From Gillisia sp. Hel1_33_143 (GTDB lineage Bacteria > Bacteroidota > Bacteroidia > Flavobacteriales > Flavobacteriaceae), in contig NZ_LT629737.1 in assembly GCF_900104765.1 (NCBI RefSeq), positions 2,294,001 to 2,358,000 on the forward strand: a DNA stretch of 64,000 nucleotides. Reading direction: 5' to 3'. Positions 46,429 to 54,928 of this stretch are shown here, one piece after another. The stretch's first letter is position 1. Every line of letters starts with the position of its first letter. Both the position numbers and the translations under genes were made by a program. The notes beneath the pieces are model-generated. The model did not search any database. It was given only the letters and a program-made list of their open reading frames with translations, and had not been told where the DNA came from.

Positions 46429-46843
46429 CTTTTAAAAGTGGTGTATATCTATTGTAATTATAAATAATGCCTCTACTATTCTTAAGGCTTAATTTTTTAT
46501 CGCTGGCTTTTAAAACCTGTTCTTTCCAAGAATCAAATGGTGTAGAATAATACAAGGTTAATTCACCATCTTCTATTACAGCTTTAACTTCTTCACTTGT
46601 TTTTGGATTTACCTTATAAGAGCCATCAAATTGAGGCGTTACTTTTTTTCTGAATCCTGAACCATCTGCAATTTCGAAATAATCTATATGTTCACTAATA
46701 CTGAAATCTCTAATAGAATCTTTCGAAAATTGTACTTGATCTATTTCCCAATACCCGTTAAGATGCTTTAATTGTTCTTTAGGATCTTCAGTATTACATG
46801 CTATGGTTAATAACGCTAGTAAGAAGAATGAAGCCTTTTTCAT
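46406..46843 (-). CDS. Lipocalin-like lipoprotein
   Basis: 145 residues. A lipoprotein signal (lipobox TIAC, C16) precedes a small beta-barrel start [13 protein letters not shown], typical of lipocalin-like domains in flavobacterial lipoproteins. The ligand is unknown. It overlaps recF by 4 bp at its start and the DUF721 gene by 23 bp at its end, so its translation is tied to both. Confidence 0.75.
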   Translation of the reverse strand: MKKASFFLLALLTIACNTEDPKEQLKHLNGYWEIDQVQFSKDSIRDFSISEHIDYFEIADGSGFRKKVTPQFDGSYKVNPKTSEEVKAVIEDGELTLYYSTPFDSWKEQVLKASDKKLSLKNSRGIIYNYNRYTPLLKDDNEKEE

Positions 46844-47919
46844 AATTTAAATATTTTGTAAGATTGATTGCTTTCTTTTACAACTTTCTCTGTTCTATCT
46901 GCATGGGTATCACTTATAAATATTTGACCTAGCTCATTTTCTGCAACTAGCGCTACAATTTGAGCCACCCGCTGTTCATCTAATTTATCAAAGATATCAT
47001 CTAAAAGTAAAATAGGATTGGCTTTGCTTATGTTTTTAATAAAATCAAATTGAGCTAATTTTAAAGCGATTAAAAATGATTTTTGCTGGCCTTGAGATCC
47101 AAATTTCTTGATAGGATATTCTGCAATTTCAAAACTGAGATCATCTTTATGCAAACCAACACTGGTATATTGTAATGCCATGTCTTTTTGAAGATTATCT
47201 TCTAAGAGTTTTGCAAGAGGAGTTTCAAATAACTTGCTAGCATATGCTATAGATACTTTCTCTTTATCATTAGTGATCTCTGAATATCGATTATTAAAGA
47301 TGGGAATAAACTCTTTTAAAAATTCTTTTCTCTTATTAAAAATCTTATTTCCTAGATTGCACATTTGGGCGTTATAGATCTCTAGTGTATCTCTATCAAA
47401 TTTAGAATTGGCAGCAAAAAATTTTAATAGCGCATTTCTTTGCGCTACTACTTTACTATATTGTATCAATGCATTTAAATAATCTTGGTCACTCTGGGAA
47501 ATAACCCCATCTATAAATTTTCTGCGTGTTTCGCTACCTTCAAGAATAAGATCTCTATCTCCGGGAGAGATCATAACTGCAGGAATAAAGCCAATATGTT
47601 CACTAAACTTTTCGTAGGGTTTATTATTGCGCTTAATCACCTTTTTCTGTCCGCGTTTGGCGCTTACCAGTACATGCTCCTCTCTATCATTCTTATCTAA
47701 AGTACCTTCAATCACAAAAAAATCGCTATTGTGATTGATATTCTGACTGGTAATTGGGTTGAAATAACTCTTGCCAAAAGAGAGGTGGTATATACTATCC
47801 AGAACGTTAGTCTTACCGACACCATTATGACCTACCAAACAATTTATTTTAGAATCGAAATCGAAAGAAGCGGAGTCAAAATTCTTATAATTAACTAAGG
47901 AGAGGGATTTCAAAAACAT
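46840..47919 (-). CDS. recF: DNA replication and repair protein RecF
   Basis: 359 residues, SMC-like ATPase that helps load RecA at gaps. Walker A GHNGVGKT (residues 30-37), the signature [19 protein letters not shown] and Walker [16 protein letters not shown] are intact. Starts at ATG 47919. It leads a recF-lipoprotein-DUF721 run in which all junctions overlap. Divergent from the TPR gene. Confidence 0.94.
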   Translation of the reverse strand: MFLKSLSLVNYKNFDSASFDFDSKINCLVGHNGVGKTNVLDSIYHLSFGKSYFNPITSQNINHNSDFFVIEGTLDKNDREEHVLVSAKRGQKKVIKRNNKPYEKFSEHIGFIPAVMISPGDRDLILEGSETRRKFIDGVISQSDQDYLNALIQYSKVVAQRNALLKFFAANSKFDRDTLEIYNAQMCNLGNKIFNKRKEFLKEFIPIFNNRYSEITNDKEKVSIAYASKLFETPLAKLLEDNLQKDMALQYTSVGLHKDDLSFEIAEYPIKKFGSQGQQKSFLIALKLAQFDFIKNISKANPILLLDDIFDKLDEQRVAQIVALVAENELGQIFISDTHADRTEKVVKESNQSYKIFKL

Positions 47920-48036
47920 AAAACGCTGTAATTCAGCTATTTAAAATTTATAATCTTTTAAGTAAAGGTAATAGAATAGGGATGAAAATATTACAAAATA
48001 AGAAATATTTTCCCTTTAAAATATGAATAAAAATTT

Positions 48037-48044
48037 TATTTTTG
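48037..48044 (+). promoter_or_regulatory. Bacteroidota -7 promoter box
   Basis: TATTTTTG, 20 bases before the ATG at 48065. Confidence 0.55.
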
Positions 48045-48064
48045 CCACTCATTAAACCTAATTT

Positions 48065-48835
48065 ATGGCGACTTACAAGAAAAAAGGGCATAAACCAACT
48101 ACCCAAGAAGAGAAAACTCATGTAGCTGAAGAACATTCAACAACTGCGGAGGTATTTAATAGTCTTGACGAAGGGGCAAGTAAAACAGAAGAATGGGTAG
48201 CTGGCAATCAAAAGATCATCTACGTTATTGTAGGGTTAGCTATTGTAATAGTATTAGGATACTTAGGGTATGAGCGTTTTATTCATACTCCAAAAGAAAA
48301 TGAGGCATCTAACGAAATGTTTCAGGCACAAGAATATTTTGACGCGGCTTTAGCAAGTTCTGGAGCTCAAAGCGACTCTTTATACAACATGGCCTTAAAC
48401 GGTGGTGAAGGAAAATACGGGTTCTTAGATGTTATTGACAATTACGGAAGTACTTCTTCTGGAAATCTGGCTAATTACTATGCTGGTTTTTCTTATTTAA
48501 ACACTAATAAATACCAAGAAGCTATAGATCATCTTGAAGACTTTAAAAGTGATGATGAGATCTTAGCACCATTAGCAACAGGTGGAATAGGAGATGCATT
48601 TATGCAACTAGAACAGCCTGAAGAAGCGCTAAATTATTATGATAAAGCGGCTTCTATGAGATCTAATGATTTTACAGCACCAAGATTTTTATTAAAAGCA
48701 GCTATCACTTCAATTCAATTAGGAAAAGGAGAAAAAGCATCAGAATATCTTAATAAAATTAAAGATGAATACGCAAATACTCCAGAAGCAGGACAAGTTG
48801 CAATTTATCTAGGTCGCGCTGAAGCGATGAAATAA
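48065..48835 (+). CDS. Membrane-anchored TPR protein (YfgM-like)
   Basis: 256 residues. A basic cytoplasmic N-terminus precedes a single membrane span (about residues 51-69), then TPR repeats facing the periplasm (ANYYAGFSYLNTNKYQEAID, ALNYYDKAASMRSND). The layout matches YfgM-type proteins that bind the Sec translocon and chaperones, although partner identity is inferred. First gene of the run TPR-ribH, 8 bp before ribH. Confidence 0.85.
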   Translation: MATYKKKGHKPTTQEEKTHVAEEHSTTAEVFNSLDEGASKTEEWVAGNQKIIYVIVGLAIVIVLGYLGYERFIHTPKENEASNEMFQAQEYFDAALASSGAQSDSLYNMALNGGEGKYGFLDVIDNYGSTSSGNLANYYAGFSYLNTNKYQEAIDHLEDFKSDDEILAPLATGGIGDAFMQLEQPEEALNYYDKAASMRSNDFTAPRFLLKAAITSIQLGKGEKASEYLNKIKDEYANTPEAGQVAIYLGRAEAMK

Positions 48836-48843
48836 GCTAAACT

Positions 48844-49341
48844 ATGGCTACACAAGGTAAAAACCTTTCAGATTATAATAAAGATACAGTTCCGAACGCG
48901 AAAGAATTTCGCTTCGGAATTGTTGTTTCTGAATGGAATGAAGAAATTACAGAAGGACTCTTTAATGGAGCTTTTCAAGCTCTTAAAGAGAACGGAGTGT
49001 TAAATGAGAACATTGTAAGATGGAATGTTCCAGGAAGTTTTGAGCTTATCTACGGTTGCAAGAAAATGCAGGAAAGCTATGATATGCTAGATGCAGTTAT
49101 TGCCATTGGTAGTGTAATAGAAGGAGAAACTAAACATTTTGATTTTGTTTGTCAGGGAGTAAGTCAGGGAATAAAAGACTTGAATGTTCTTAATGACATT
49201 CCGGTTATCTTTTGCGTTCTTACAGATCAAAACATGCAGCAGGCTATAGACAGGTCTGGTGGAAAGCACGGTAACAAAGGTGCTGAAGCGGGAATTACGG
49301 CTATTAAAATGGCACAGTTACGTAAAGACGCTAGATTCTAA
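48844..49341 (+). CDS. ribH: 6,7-dimethyl-8-ribityllumazine synthase
   Basis: 165 residues, lumazine-synthase fold. It condenses the pyrimidine and butanone phosphate intermediates of riboflavin. Motifs are VVSEWNEEITEGL, VPGSFEL, GSVIEGETKHFDFVCQGV (catalytic His) and CVLTDQNMQQAIDRSGGKHG. Other rib genes are not in the window. A hairpin terminator follows. Confidence 0.94.
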   Translation: MATQGKNLSDYNKDTVPNAKEFRFGIVVSEWNEEITEGLFNGAFQALKENGVLNENIVRWNVPGSFELIYGCKKMQESYDMLDAVIAIGSVIEGETKHFDFVCQGVSQGIKDLNVLNDIPVIFCVLTDQNMQQAIDRSGGKHGNKGAEAGITAIKMAQLRKDARF

Positions 49342-49391
49342 TAAGATCTATACATTAGCCATTATTGCTGTTTCAATTATTTTACTTGATC

Positions 49392-49415
49392 AAGCTTTAT
49401 TTTCTAAAGCTTTTT
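49392..49415 (+). terminator. Terminator after ribH
   Basis: An 8-bp stem AAGCTTTA/TAAAGCTT with a 5-base loop and T run. Weaker than the others because the stem is AT-rich. Confidence 0.6.
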
Positions 49416-49418
49416 AAG

Positions 49419-49426
49419 TAAATTTG
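49419..49426 (+). promoter_or_regulatory. Bacteroidota -7 promoter box
   Basis: TAAATTTG, 22 bases before the TTG start at 49449. Directly follows the ribH terminator. Confidence 0.55.
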
Positions 49427-49448
49427 AACATCCATAAAGCAAAGTATT

Positions 49449-49736
49449 TTGAAGGTTAGTATTACCAAATTAAGAAAGAACACCCGGTATAATTACACTC
49501 CACGTTATTATAAAGGTAAGGATGAAGGTAATATATACGAGTTTGATTCAAAATTCAATAAATATAAAAATCTTACCAATTCTATAGATTTTGGTTCTCA
49601 TTGGGCTGAGGCTCGAACTAATAGTAGAACTCGTGGAAATCGCGAGATCAATAAAAGAGTTATCTACATTATAATTGTACTAATCTTGATCTTCTTATGG
49701 ATCATAGACTTCGATTTATCCATTTTTAGGAATTAA
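49449..49736 (+). CDS. Small membrane protein conserved between ribH and mutL
   Basis: 95 residues. A basic, Tyr/Asn-rich N-terminus (KLRKNTRYNYTPRYYKG) precedes a C-terminal membrane span (about residues 71-87, IYIIIVLILIFLWII). Unknown function. Related small proteins in flavobacteria have been mislabelled riboflavin synthase beta because they sit after ribH. The start is TTG at 49449, the only start that fits the promoter and family N-terminus. 6 bp before mutL. Confidence 0.7.
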   Translation: MKVSITKLRKNTRYNYTPRYYKGKDEGNIYEFDSKFNKYKNLTNSIDFGSHWAEARTNSRTRGNREINKRVIYIIIVLILIFLWIIDFDLSIFRN

Positions 49737-49742
49737 GCTTTC

Positions 49743-51614
49743 ATGAAAGATGTTATCCATCTGCTACCAGATCATGTAGCCAATCAAATTGCTGCAGGTG
49801 AAGTGGTTCAAAGACCTGCGTCTGTAATTAAAGAATTACTAGAGAATTCTATAGATGCGGGAGCAAAAAATATTCAAGTTTTTATAAAAGAGGCAGGTAA
49901 AATTCTTATCCAGATCGTAGATGATGGTGTAGGGATGAGTATTACCGATGCCAGATTAAGTTTTGAGCGTCATGCCACCTCAAAGATTACTTCTGCTCAA
50001 GATCTTTTTAGCCTTAATACCAAAGGGTTTAGGGGAGAAGCTTTGGCATCTATAGCGGCTATTGCTCACGTAGAACTTAAGACCAAAAGAGATCAGGACG
50101 AAATAGGAACCTGTATTAAAATTGAAGGTAGTGAGATTATCTCTCAGGAAGCTTGTGTTACTAAGGCCGGAACTTCTATTAGTGTAAAGAACTTATTTTA
50201 TAATATTCCCGCCAGAAGAAATTTTTTAAAATCTGATGCCGTAGAAACTCGTCACATTATAGACGAATTTCAAAGGGTATCTTTAGCACATCCACATATC
50301 GCTTTTTCTCTAGTTCACAATTCTGGCGAATTATTTCAATTGCCAGAAACCAATTATCGTCAACGCATTACCAATATACTGGGAGGTAAAACCAACGAGA
50401 AATTGGTGCCGGTAAATGAGGAGACAGAAATTCTGACGATCTCAGGGTTTGTAGGTAAGCCGGAATATGCAAAGCGCACTCGTGGAGAACAATTCTTCTT
50501 TGTAAATGATAGATTTATTAAAAGTCCATATTTAAATCATGCTGTTACTGCTGCATTTGAGGGGCTTTTGAAAGATAAGGCATATCCTAGTTATTTTTTA
50601 TATCTAAAAGTAGATCCTAAAAGTATCGATATCAATATTCATCCAACCAAAACTGAAATTAAGTTTGACGATGAACATGCATTATATGCCATCTTAAGAA
50701 GTGCTATAAAGCATAGTTTAGGACAATTTAATGTAGCACCAGTTTTAGATTTTGAAAGAGATCCTTCTATGGACACTCCTTATAATTACGAAAACAGGCC
50801 TGCATCTACGCCACAAGTGGAGGTAGATAGAAATTTTAATCCCTTTAAAAACGATTCCTCTTTTAGCGGGAATTCTGTTACTTCTTTTAGAAATAATTTT
50901 AAAAAGGAATCTACAGCAGGATGGGAGAGCCTATATACAGGCTTACAATCTGAATCTTCTAATATGAATTTAGATGCTGATGTGAAAGCTATAGAATTTG
51001 AGAGTGAAGAAGTAACAGGGAATCTCTTTGGTGCTCAGAAAGTTGAAAAGACTCAGAATTCTACTTTTCAGCTTAATAAAAAGTTTATCATTAGCACGCT
51101 TAAAAATGGAATGCTCGTAATAGATCAACATAGAGCGCATACCAGAATATTGTATGAAGAGTTGTTAAAGAGCATTACAGTTTCTGCAGCACTAAGTCAG
51201 CAATTATTATTTCCTTTAGTTCTAAGATTTAGTAGTAATGAAATTGAACTGCTTAAAGGTATTATGGACGCTTTAGAGCAAACGGGATTTATCTTTTCTG
51301 AAGTTAAAGTAGATTCTGTAGAGATAACAGGGATTCCAACAACAGTCTCTGAAAGTGAGGTGGAAATGTTATTAGAACAGCTTATTTCTGATTTTGAAAA
51401 TGAAGTGCCGGAAAACAATTTTTCTCAAACAGATCTCCTTGCGAAATCACTTGCGAAAAGCATGGCAGTTAAATCTGGGAATTTATTAAATGATACAGAG
51501 CAGTTGCATATTGTAAATGGATTATTTGCTTGTAAAGAGCCAAGCTTAACTCCATTTAACAAGCCTGTTTTTATTACCTTGCCGGTTGAAGAACTAGAAA
51601 AAAAATTCATGTAG
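49743..51614 (+). CDS. mutL: DNA mismatch repair protein MutL
   Basis: 623 residues. The N-terminal GHKL ATPase (LLENSIDAGAKNI, DDGVGMS, TKGFRGEALASI) and transducer domain are complete. The C-terminal domain is of MutL form but its endonuclease motif reads DQHRAHTRILYE (461-472) with Thr467 where endonuclease MutLs have Glu. The expected CPHGRP-type motif is replaced by FACKEPSLTPFNKP. So it probably lacks nickase activity. Heads a run with the two rhomboids and the EEP hydrolase at zero spacing. Confidence 0.94.
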   Translation: MKDVIHLLPDHVANQIAAGEVVQRPASVIKELLENSIDAGAKNIQVFIKEAGKILIQIVDDGVGMSITDARLSFERHATSKITSAQDLFSLNTKGFRGEALASIAAIAHVELKTKRDQDEIGTCIKIEGSEIISQEACVTKAGTSISVKNLFYNIPARRNFLKSDAVETRHIIDEFQRVSLAHPHIAFSLVHNSGELFQLPETNYRQRITNILGGKTNEKLVPVNEETEILTISGFVGKPEYAKRTRGEQFFFVNDRFIKSPYLNHAVTAAFEGLLKDKAYPSYFLYLKVDPKSIDINIHPTKTEIKFDDEHALYAILRSAIKHSLGQFNVAPVLDFERDPSMDTPYNYENRPASTPQVEVDRNFNPFKNDSSFSGNSVTSFRNNFKKESTAGWESLYTGLQSESSNMNLDADVKAIEFESEEVTGNLFGAQKVEKTQNSTFQLNKKFIISTLKNGMLVIDQHRAHTRILYEELLKSITVSAALSQQLLFPLVLRFSSNEIELLKGIMDALEQTGFIFSEVKVDSVEITGIPTTVSESEVEMLLEQLISDFENEVPENNFSQTDLLAKSLAKSMAVKSGNLLNDTEQLHIVNGLFACKEPSLTPFNKPVFITLPVEELEKKFM

Positions 51615-52358
51615 ATGGGAAGAATAACAGATACGGTTAAAGCACTTATAATTGCAAATGTTCTATTTTTTGTAGGTACAATGATCCTTGGTGATTATGC
51701 CTATCAATTATTTTCATTATGGTTCTTTAAAAATGAAAATTTTCAAATTTGGCAGATTTTAACTCACATGTTCATGCATGGTGGGTTTATGCATATTTTG
51801 TTCAACATGTATGCACTGTGGGCTTTTGGAAGTCCTATAGAACAACGACTTGGTCAGAAGAAATTCCTTTTCTTTTATTTTTCTTGTGGGATAGGTGCAG
51901 CTTTAATTCACAGCCTCGTTAATTATTATCAGGTAGAAAGCGCTTACACTGCCTTAGTGAACGCAGGGTTGAATTCTATAGAAATTCAAAATATCTTAGA
52001 TACTGGGCAATTTCCTAATGCCATTCTTAATTCTGTCTCACGAGATACAGTAGAAAGTATGTACACGGCTTACAATACTCCCGCAGTAGGGGCTTCTGGA
52101 GCCATTTACGGTGTTTTAGTTGCATTCGGAATGTTGTTTCCTAACGTAGAACTATTCCTTATTTTTGTGCCGGTTCCAATTAAAGCTAAATATTTTATTC
52201 CTGTACTTATAGCTATAGATCTATTTTCAGGAGTTACCGGATATTCTTTATTTGGAGGTGGAATTGCACATTTTGCCCATGTTGGAGGTGCATTATTTGG
52301 ATTTATCATGATGTATTACTGGAAAAAGAATCAATTCAATCAAAACAGGTGGGATTAA
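51615..52358 (+). CDS. Rhomboid-family intramembrane serine protease (first of two)
   Basis: 247 residues, about six membrane spans. The catalytic pair is intact: Ser in GASGAIYG, His in AHFAHVGGALFG. The HMFMHGGFMHILFNM segment is the family's second conserved motif. It cleaves membrane-protein transmembrane segments; target unknown. Its ATG directly follows the mutL TAG. Confidence 0.92.
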   Translation: MGRITDTVKALIIANVLFFVGTMILGDYAYQLFSLWFFKNENFQIWQILTHMFMHGGFMHILFNMYALWAFGSPIEQRLGQKKFLFFYFSCGIGAALIHSLVNYYQVESAYTALVNAGLNSIEIQNILDTGQFPNAILNSVSRDTVESMYTAYNTPAVGASGAIYGVLVAFGMLFPNVELFLIFVPVPIKAKYFIPVLIAIDLFSGVTGYSLFGGGIAHFAHVGGALFGFIMMYYWKKNQFNQNRWD

Positions 52359-53261
52359 ATGACAACTAAAGAAAAAATTAAATATAAGTTTCAAACGGCC
52401 AATGTGGTAGAAAAGCTCATTGCTATCAATGTGCTGGTATTTATTTTATTTTTTCTTGTTCAGACTATCGCTTTCTTATTTAAGATCCCATCAGATTTTT
52501 TAATGAGTTGGTTAGTCTTTCCAAAAGATCCTGGTGAGTTTCTCTTCAAACCTTGGTCTATAATTACATATTCATTTTTGCATTCGGGAATTTGGCATAT
52601 TTTGTCTAATATGCTTATTCTATATTATTCCGGCACCTATTTTTTAAGCTATTTCTCTTCCAAAAAACTACTCACTGTATATTTTTTAGGGGTGATTTTT
52701 GGTGCTTTAATATATATGCTAAGTTATAATCTGTTTCCTGCATTTGAGGCAACAGGTAAATCATATTTAATTGGAGCTTCTGCCGGCGTGATGGCGGTAT
52801 TGGTAGCTATAGCAACCCATATTCCAGATCTTAAGATCAGATTGATGTTCATTGGAGCGATAAAATTTTGGTATATCGCAGCATTCTTAGTGGTTTTAGA
52901 TGTGATCCAAATCCCATTTGGAAATGCCGGAGGACATTTTGCGCATCTTGGAGGCGCCTTATTAGGTTTTTTATATGCGAAACAACTGGCAAAAGGTAAT
53001 GATATAGGTGCTGGCTTTGAAAAAGGTATAGAATGGTTCTTATCATTGTTTGAATCTAAAAATAATAAGAAGCCAAAGATGAGAACGGTTTATAAAAAGC
53101 CGCAAACTTCTACTTCTAAAACACAGATTAAAAAGAATATTAGCAAAGATGAGAAACAGCAAAAAATAGATTCTATCCTAGATAAGATTAGTAAGAGTGG
53201 TTATGATAGTCTTACTAAACAGGAAAAGGACTTTTTGTTTCACGCAGGAAAAGAGAATTAA
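52359..53261 (+). CDS. Rhomboid-family protease with C-terminal cytoplasmic tail (second of two)
   Basis: 300 residues. Catalytic Ser in GASAGVMAVL and His in GGHFAHLGGALLG are present. After the last span come about 90 residues: a basic linker rich in Lys, then a small helical module (KIDSILDKISKSGYDSLTKQ) of the kind found at the end of flavobacterial rhomboids. ATG directly follows the previous TAA. Confidence 0.9.
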   Translation: MTTKEKIKYKFQTANVVEKLIAINVLVFILFFLVQTIAFLFKIPSDFLMSWLVFPKDPGEFLFKPWSIITYSFLHSGIWHILSNMLILYYSGTYFLSYFSSKKLLTVYFLGVIFGALIYMLSYNLFPAFEATGKSYLIGASAGVMAVLVAIATHIPDLKIRLMFIGAIKFWYIAAFLVVLDVIQIPFGNAGGHFAHLGGALLGFLYAKQLAKGNDIGAGFEKGIEWFLSLFESKNNKKPKMRTVYKKPQTSTSKTQIKKNISKDEKQQKIDSILDKISKSGYDSLTKQEKDFLFHAGKEN

Positions 53262-54287
53262 ATGAAGAAACTAGGTGTTTTAGATAAGGTTATATTCATT
53301 TTAAATTTAATAGCTGCCTTTGCGCTATTGCTTTCTTTTTTGCTCCCTTATGTGCCCCCTAGATCTTTTCCGTTACTTTCGGTCTTAAGCTTGGCCGTGC
53401 CTATTCTAATCTTAACCAACATTATATTTTTAATATTTTGGGCTATCAGGTTTAAGAGACAGTTCTTATTATCATTGTTCGTTCTTATTTTAGGTTACAA
53501 GTATGTGTTCGCATGGGTTCAATTTTCAGAAGAGAATTATGCAGGAAGTGCTTCTGAGCTAGTATTGATGAGTTATAACGTACGGATGTTCAATTCTTAT
53601 AAGTGGACGGAACAAAAAAACATCCCCGAGAAAATTTCAGAATTCATTAAAGAAAAGGCCCCGGATATTTTAACTACCCAGGAGCACGCAATTAATGTGT
53701 CTAATGTAAAGGAGTTATTTCCATATCAATACATTGTTTTAAAGGAAAAAGCATCAGAATTTGGTTCTGGAATATTTTCTAAATTTCCAATGATCAATAA
53801 GGGTTCTGTAGATTTTCCAGAAGACGGAAATAATAATGCTATTTATGTAGATGTTGTAAAAAGTGAAGATACTTTACGCGTCTTTAATGTACATTTCCAG
53901 TCGTTGAACATTCAGCCGGCAATTTCAGATCTTCAGAAGGAAGATTCTAAGAAGTTGATAGGAAGAATAGGCTACGGTTTTTCGCTTCAGCAAAACCAGG
54001 CGGAGATGCTTATAGCTGCTATAGAAAGTTCTCCTTATAGAACTATTGTAATGGGCGATTTTAATAATACTGCCTTCTCCTACATTTATCAAAAAATTAA
54101 GGCAGACAAATTTAACGATGCATTTTTAGAGGTAGGAAGTGGTTTTGGAAAGTCTTTTGATCTTAATTATTTTCCTTTAAGGATTGACTTTGCATTGATA
54201 GATAAAGCGCTAAAGATTAATTCTTTTGAAGTGTTCCCTGTTGAGTATTCAGATCACTTTCCAATTGTAACCAAGATAGAACTATAA
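53262..54287 (+). CDS. Endonuclease/exonuclease/phosphatase (EEP) family protein, membrane-anchored
   Basis: 341 residues. Two or three N-terminal membrane spans (residues about 10-85) precede an EEP catalytic domain with LMSYNVRMFNS, TQEHA, MGDFNN and the C-terminal catalytic YSDHFPIVT. Substrate not known; the domain should face the periplasm. Last gene of the mutL run. Confidence 0.88.
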   Translation: MKKLGVLDKVIFILNLIAAFALLLSFLLPYVPPRSFPLLSVLSLAVPILILTNIIFLIFWAIRFKRQFLLSLFVLILGYKYVFAWVQFSEENYAGSASELVLMSYNVRMFNSYKWTEQKNIPEKISEFIKEKAPDILTTQEHAINVSNVKELFPYQYIVLKEKASEFGSGIFSKFPMINKGSVDFPEDGNNNAIYVDVVKSEDTLRVFNVHFQSLNIQPAISDLQKEDSKKLIGRIGYGFSLQQNQAEMLIAAIESSPYRTIVMGDFNNTAFSYIYQKIKADKFNDAFLEVGSGFGKSFDLNYFPLRIDFALIDKALKINSFEVFPVEYSDHFPIVTKIEL

Positions 54288-54292
54288 GTATA

Positions 54293-54913
54293 CTACTGTA
54301 AAGACTCCAGATAATCTAAAGTATTTGGGCCCTCATTAAATAGAAGGTCTACAATACATAAATTGGATATAAAACCATGTTTTTCATCAAATACCTGAGT
54401 ATAAGCCGGTAATACATGATCTTTTTTGGCATTGATAAGTTCACGCTTATCTAAAACTCCTTCAGGTGATATTTGATACGCTGTTGTTTTATTATAATTA
54501 AGCTCTAACTGCAGGCACTCTTCTAAAGCTTCTAAACAAGCATAATTAAAATCTATTAAGTACTTGTACTCTTTTTGATAAAGCGGCGCTAGATCATCTT
54601 CATAGTATTCAAAGAAAGGGGAGGTCTTATAGGCAGATTGCAAGGATTTCCAATGCTGCTTCTGCCATTTATATTCTTTCTCGATCCTAACTTCCTTATA
54701 CTTTTGATGCTGTTTTACACCTGGAGTATGCAAATGCTTTATTGGAATATTCAAAGTTAACTTCCCATTAGCTCCGTAGATATTTATACGATTGCGATAG
54801 GTTTGCTTTTGATAGTTGTCTTCATTTTCAACGTAGATCGAACCAGATCTCAGCATTTCTCTAAATTGCACAATAGAGCCAAAATAGGGGAGATGAACTA
54901 GAATATCTTGCAT
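54293..54913 (-). CDS. WbqC family protein
   Basis: 206 residues of the WbqC-like family (YFGSIVQFREMLRSGSIYVE, INIYGANGKLTLNIPIKH). Members are found with O-antigen genes and are thought to act on sugar-nucleotide or amino-sugar substrates, but no activity is established. Last gene of the parA-to-wbqC run, 15 bp after lepB. Confidence 0.82.
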   Translation of the reverse strand: MQDILVHLPYFGSIVQFREMLRSGSIYVENEDNYQKQTYRNRINIYGANGKLTLNIPIKHLHTPGVKQHQKYKEVRIEKEYKWQKQHWKSLQSAYKTSPFFEYYEDDLAPLYQKEYKYLIDFNYACLEALEECLQLELNYNKTTAYQISPEGVLDKRELINAKKDHVLPAYTQVFDEKHGFISNLCIVDLLFNEGPNTLDYLESLQ

Positions 54914-54928
54914 AAATTATAAGTTGAT

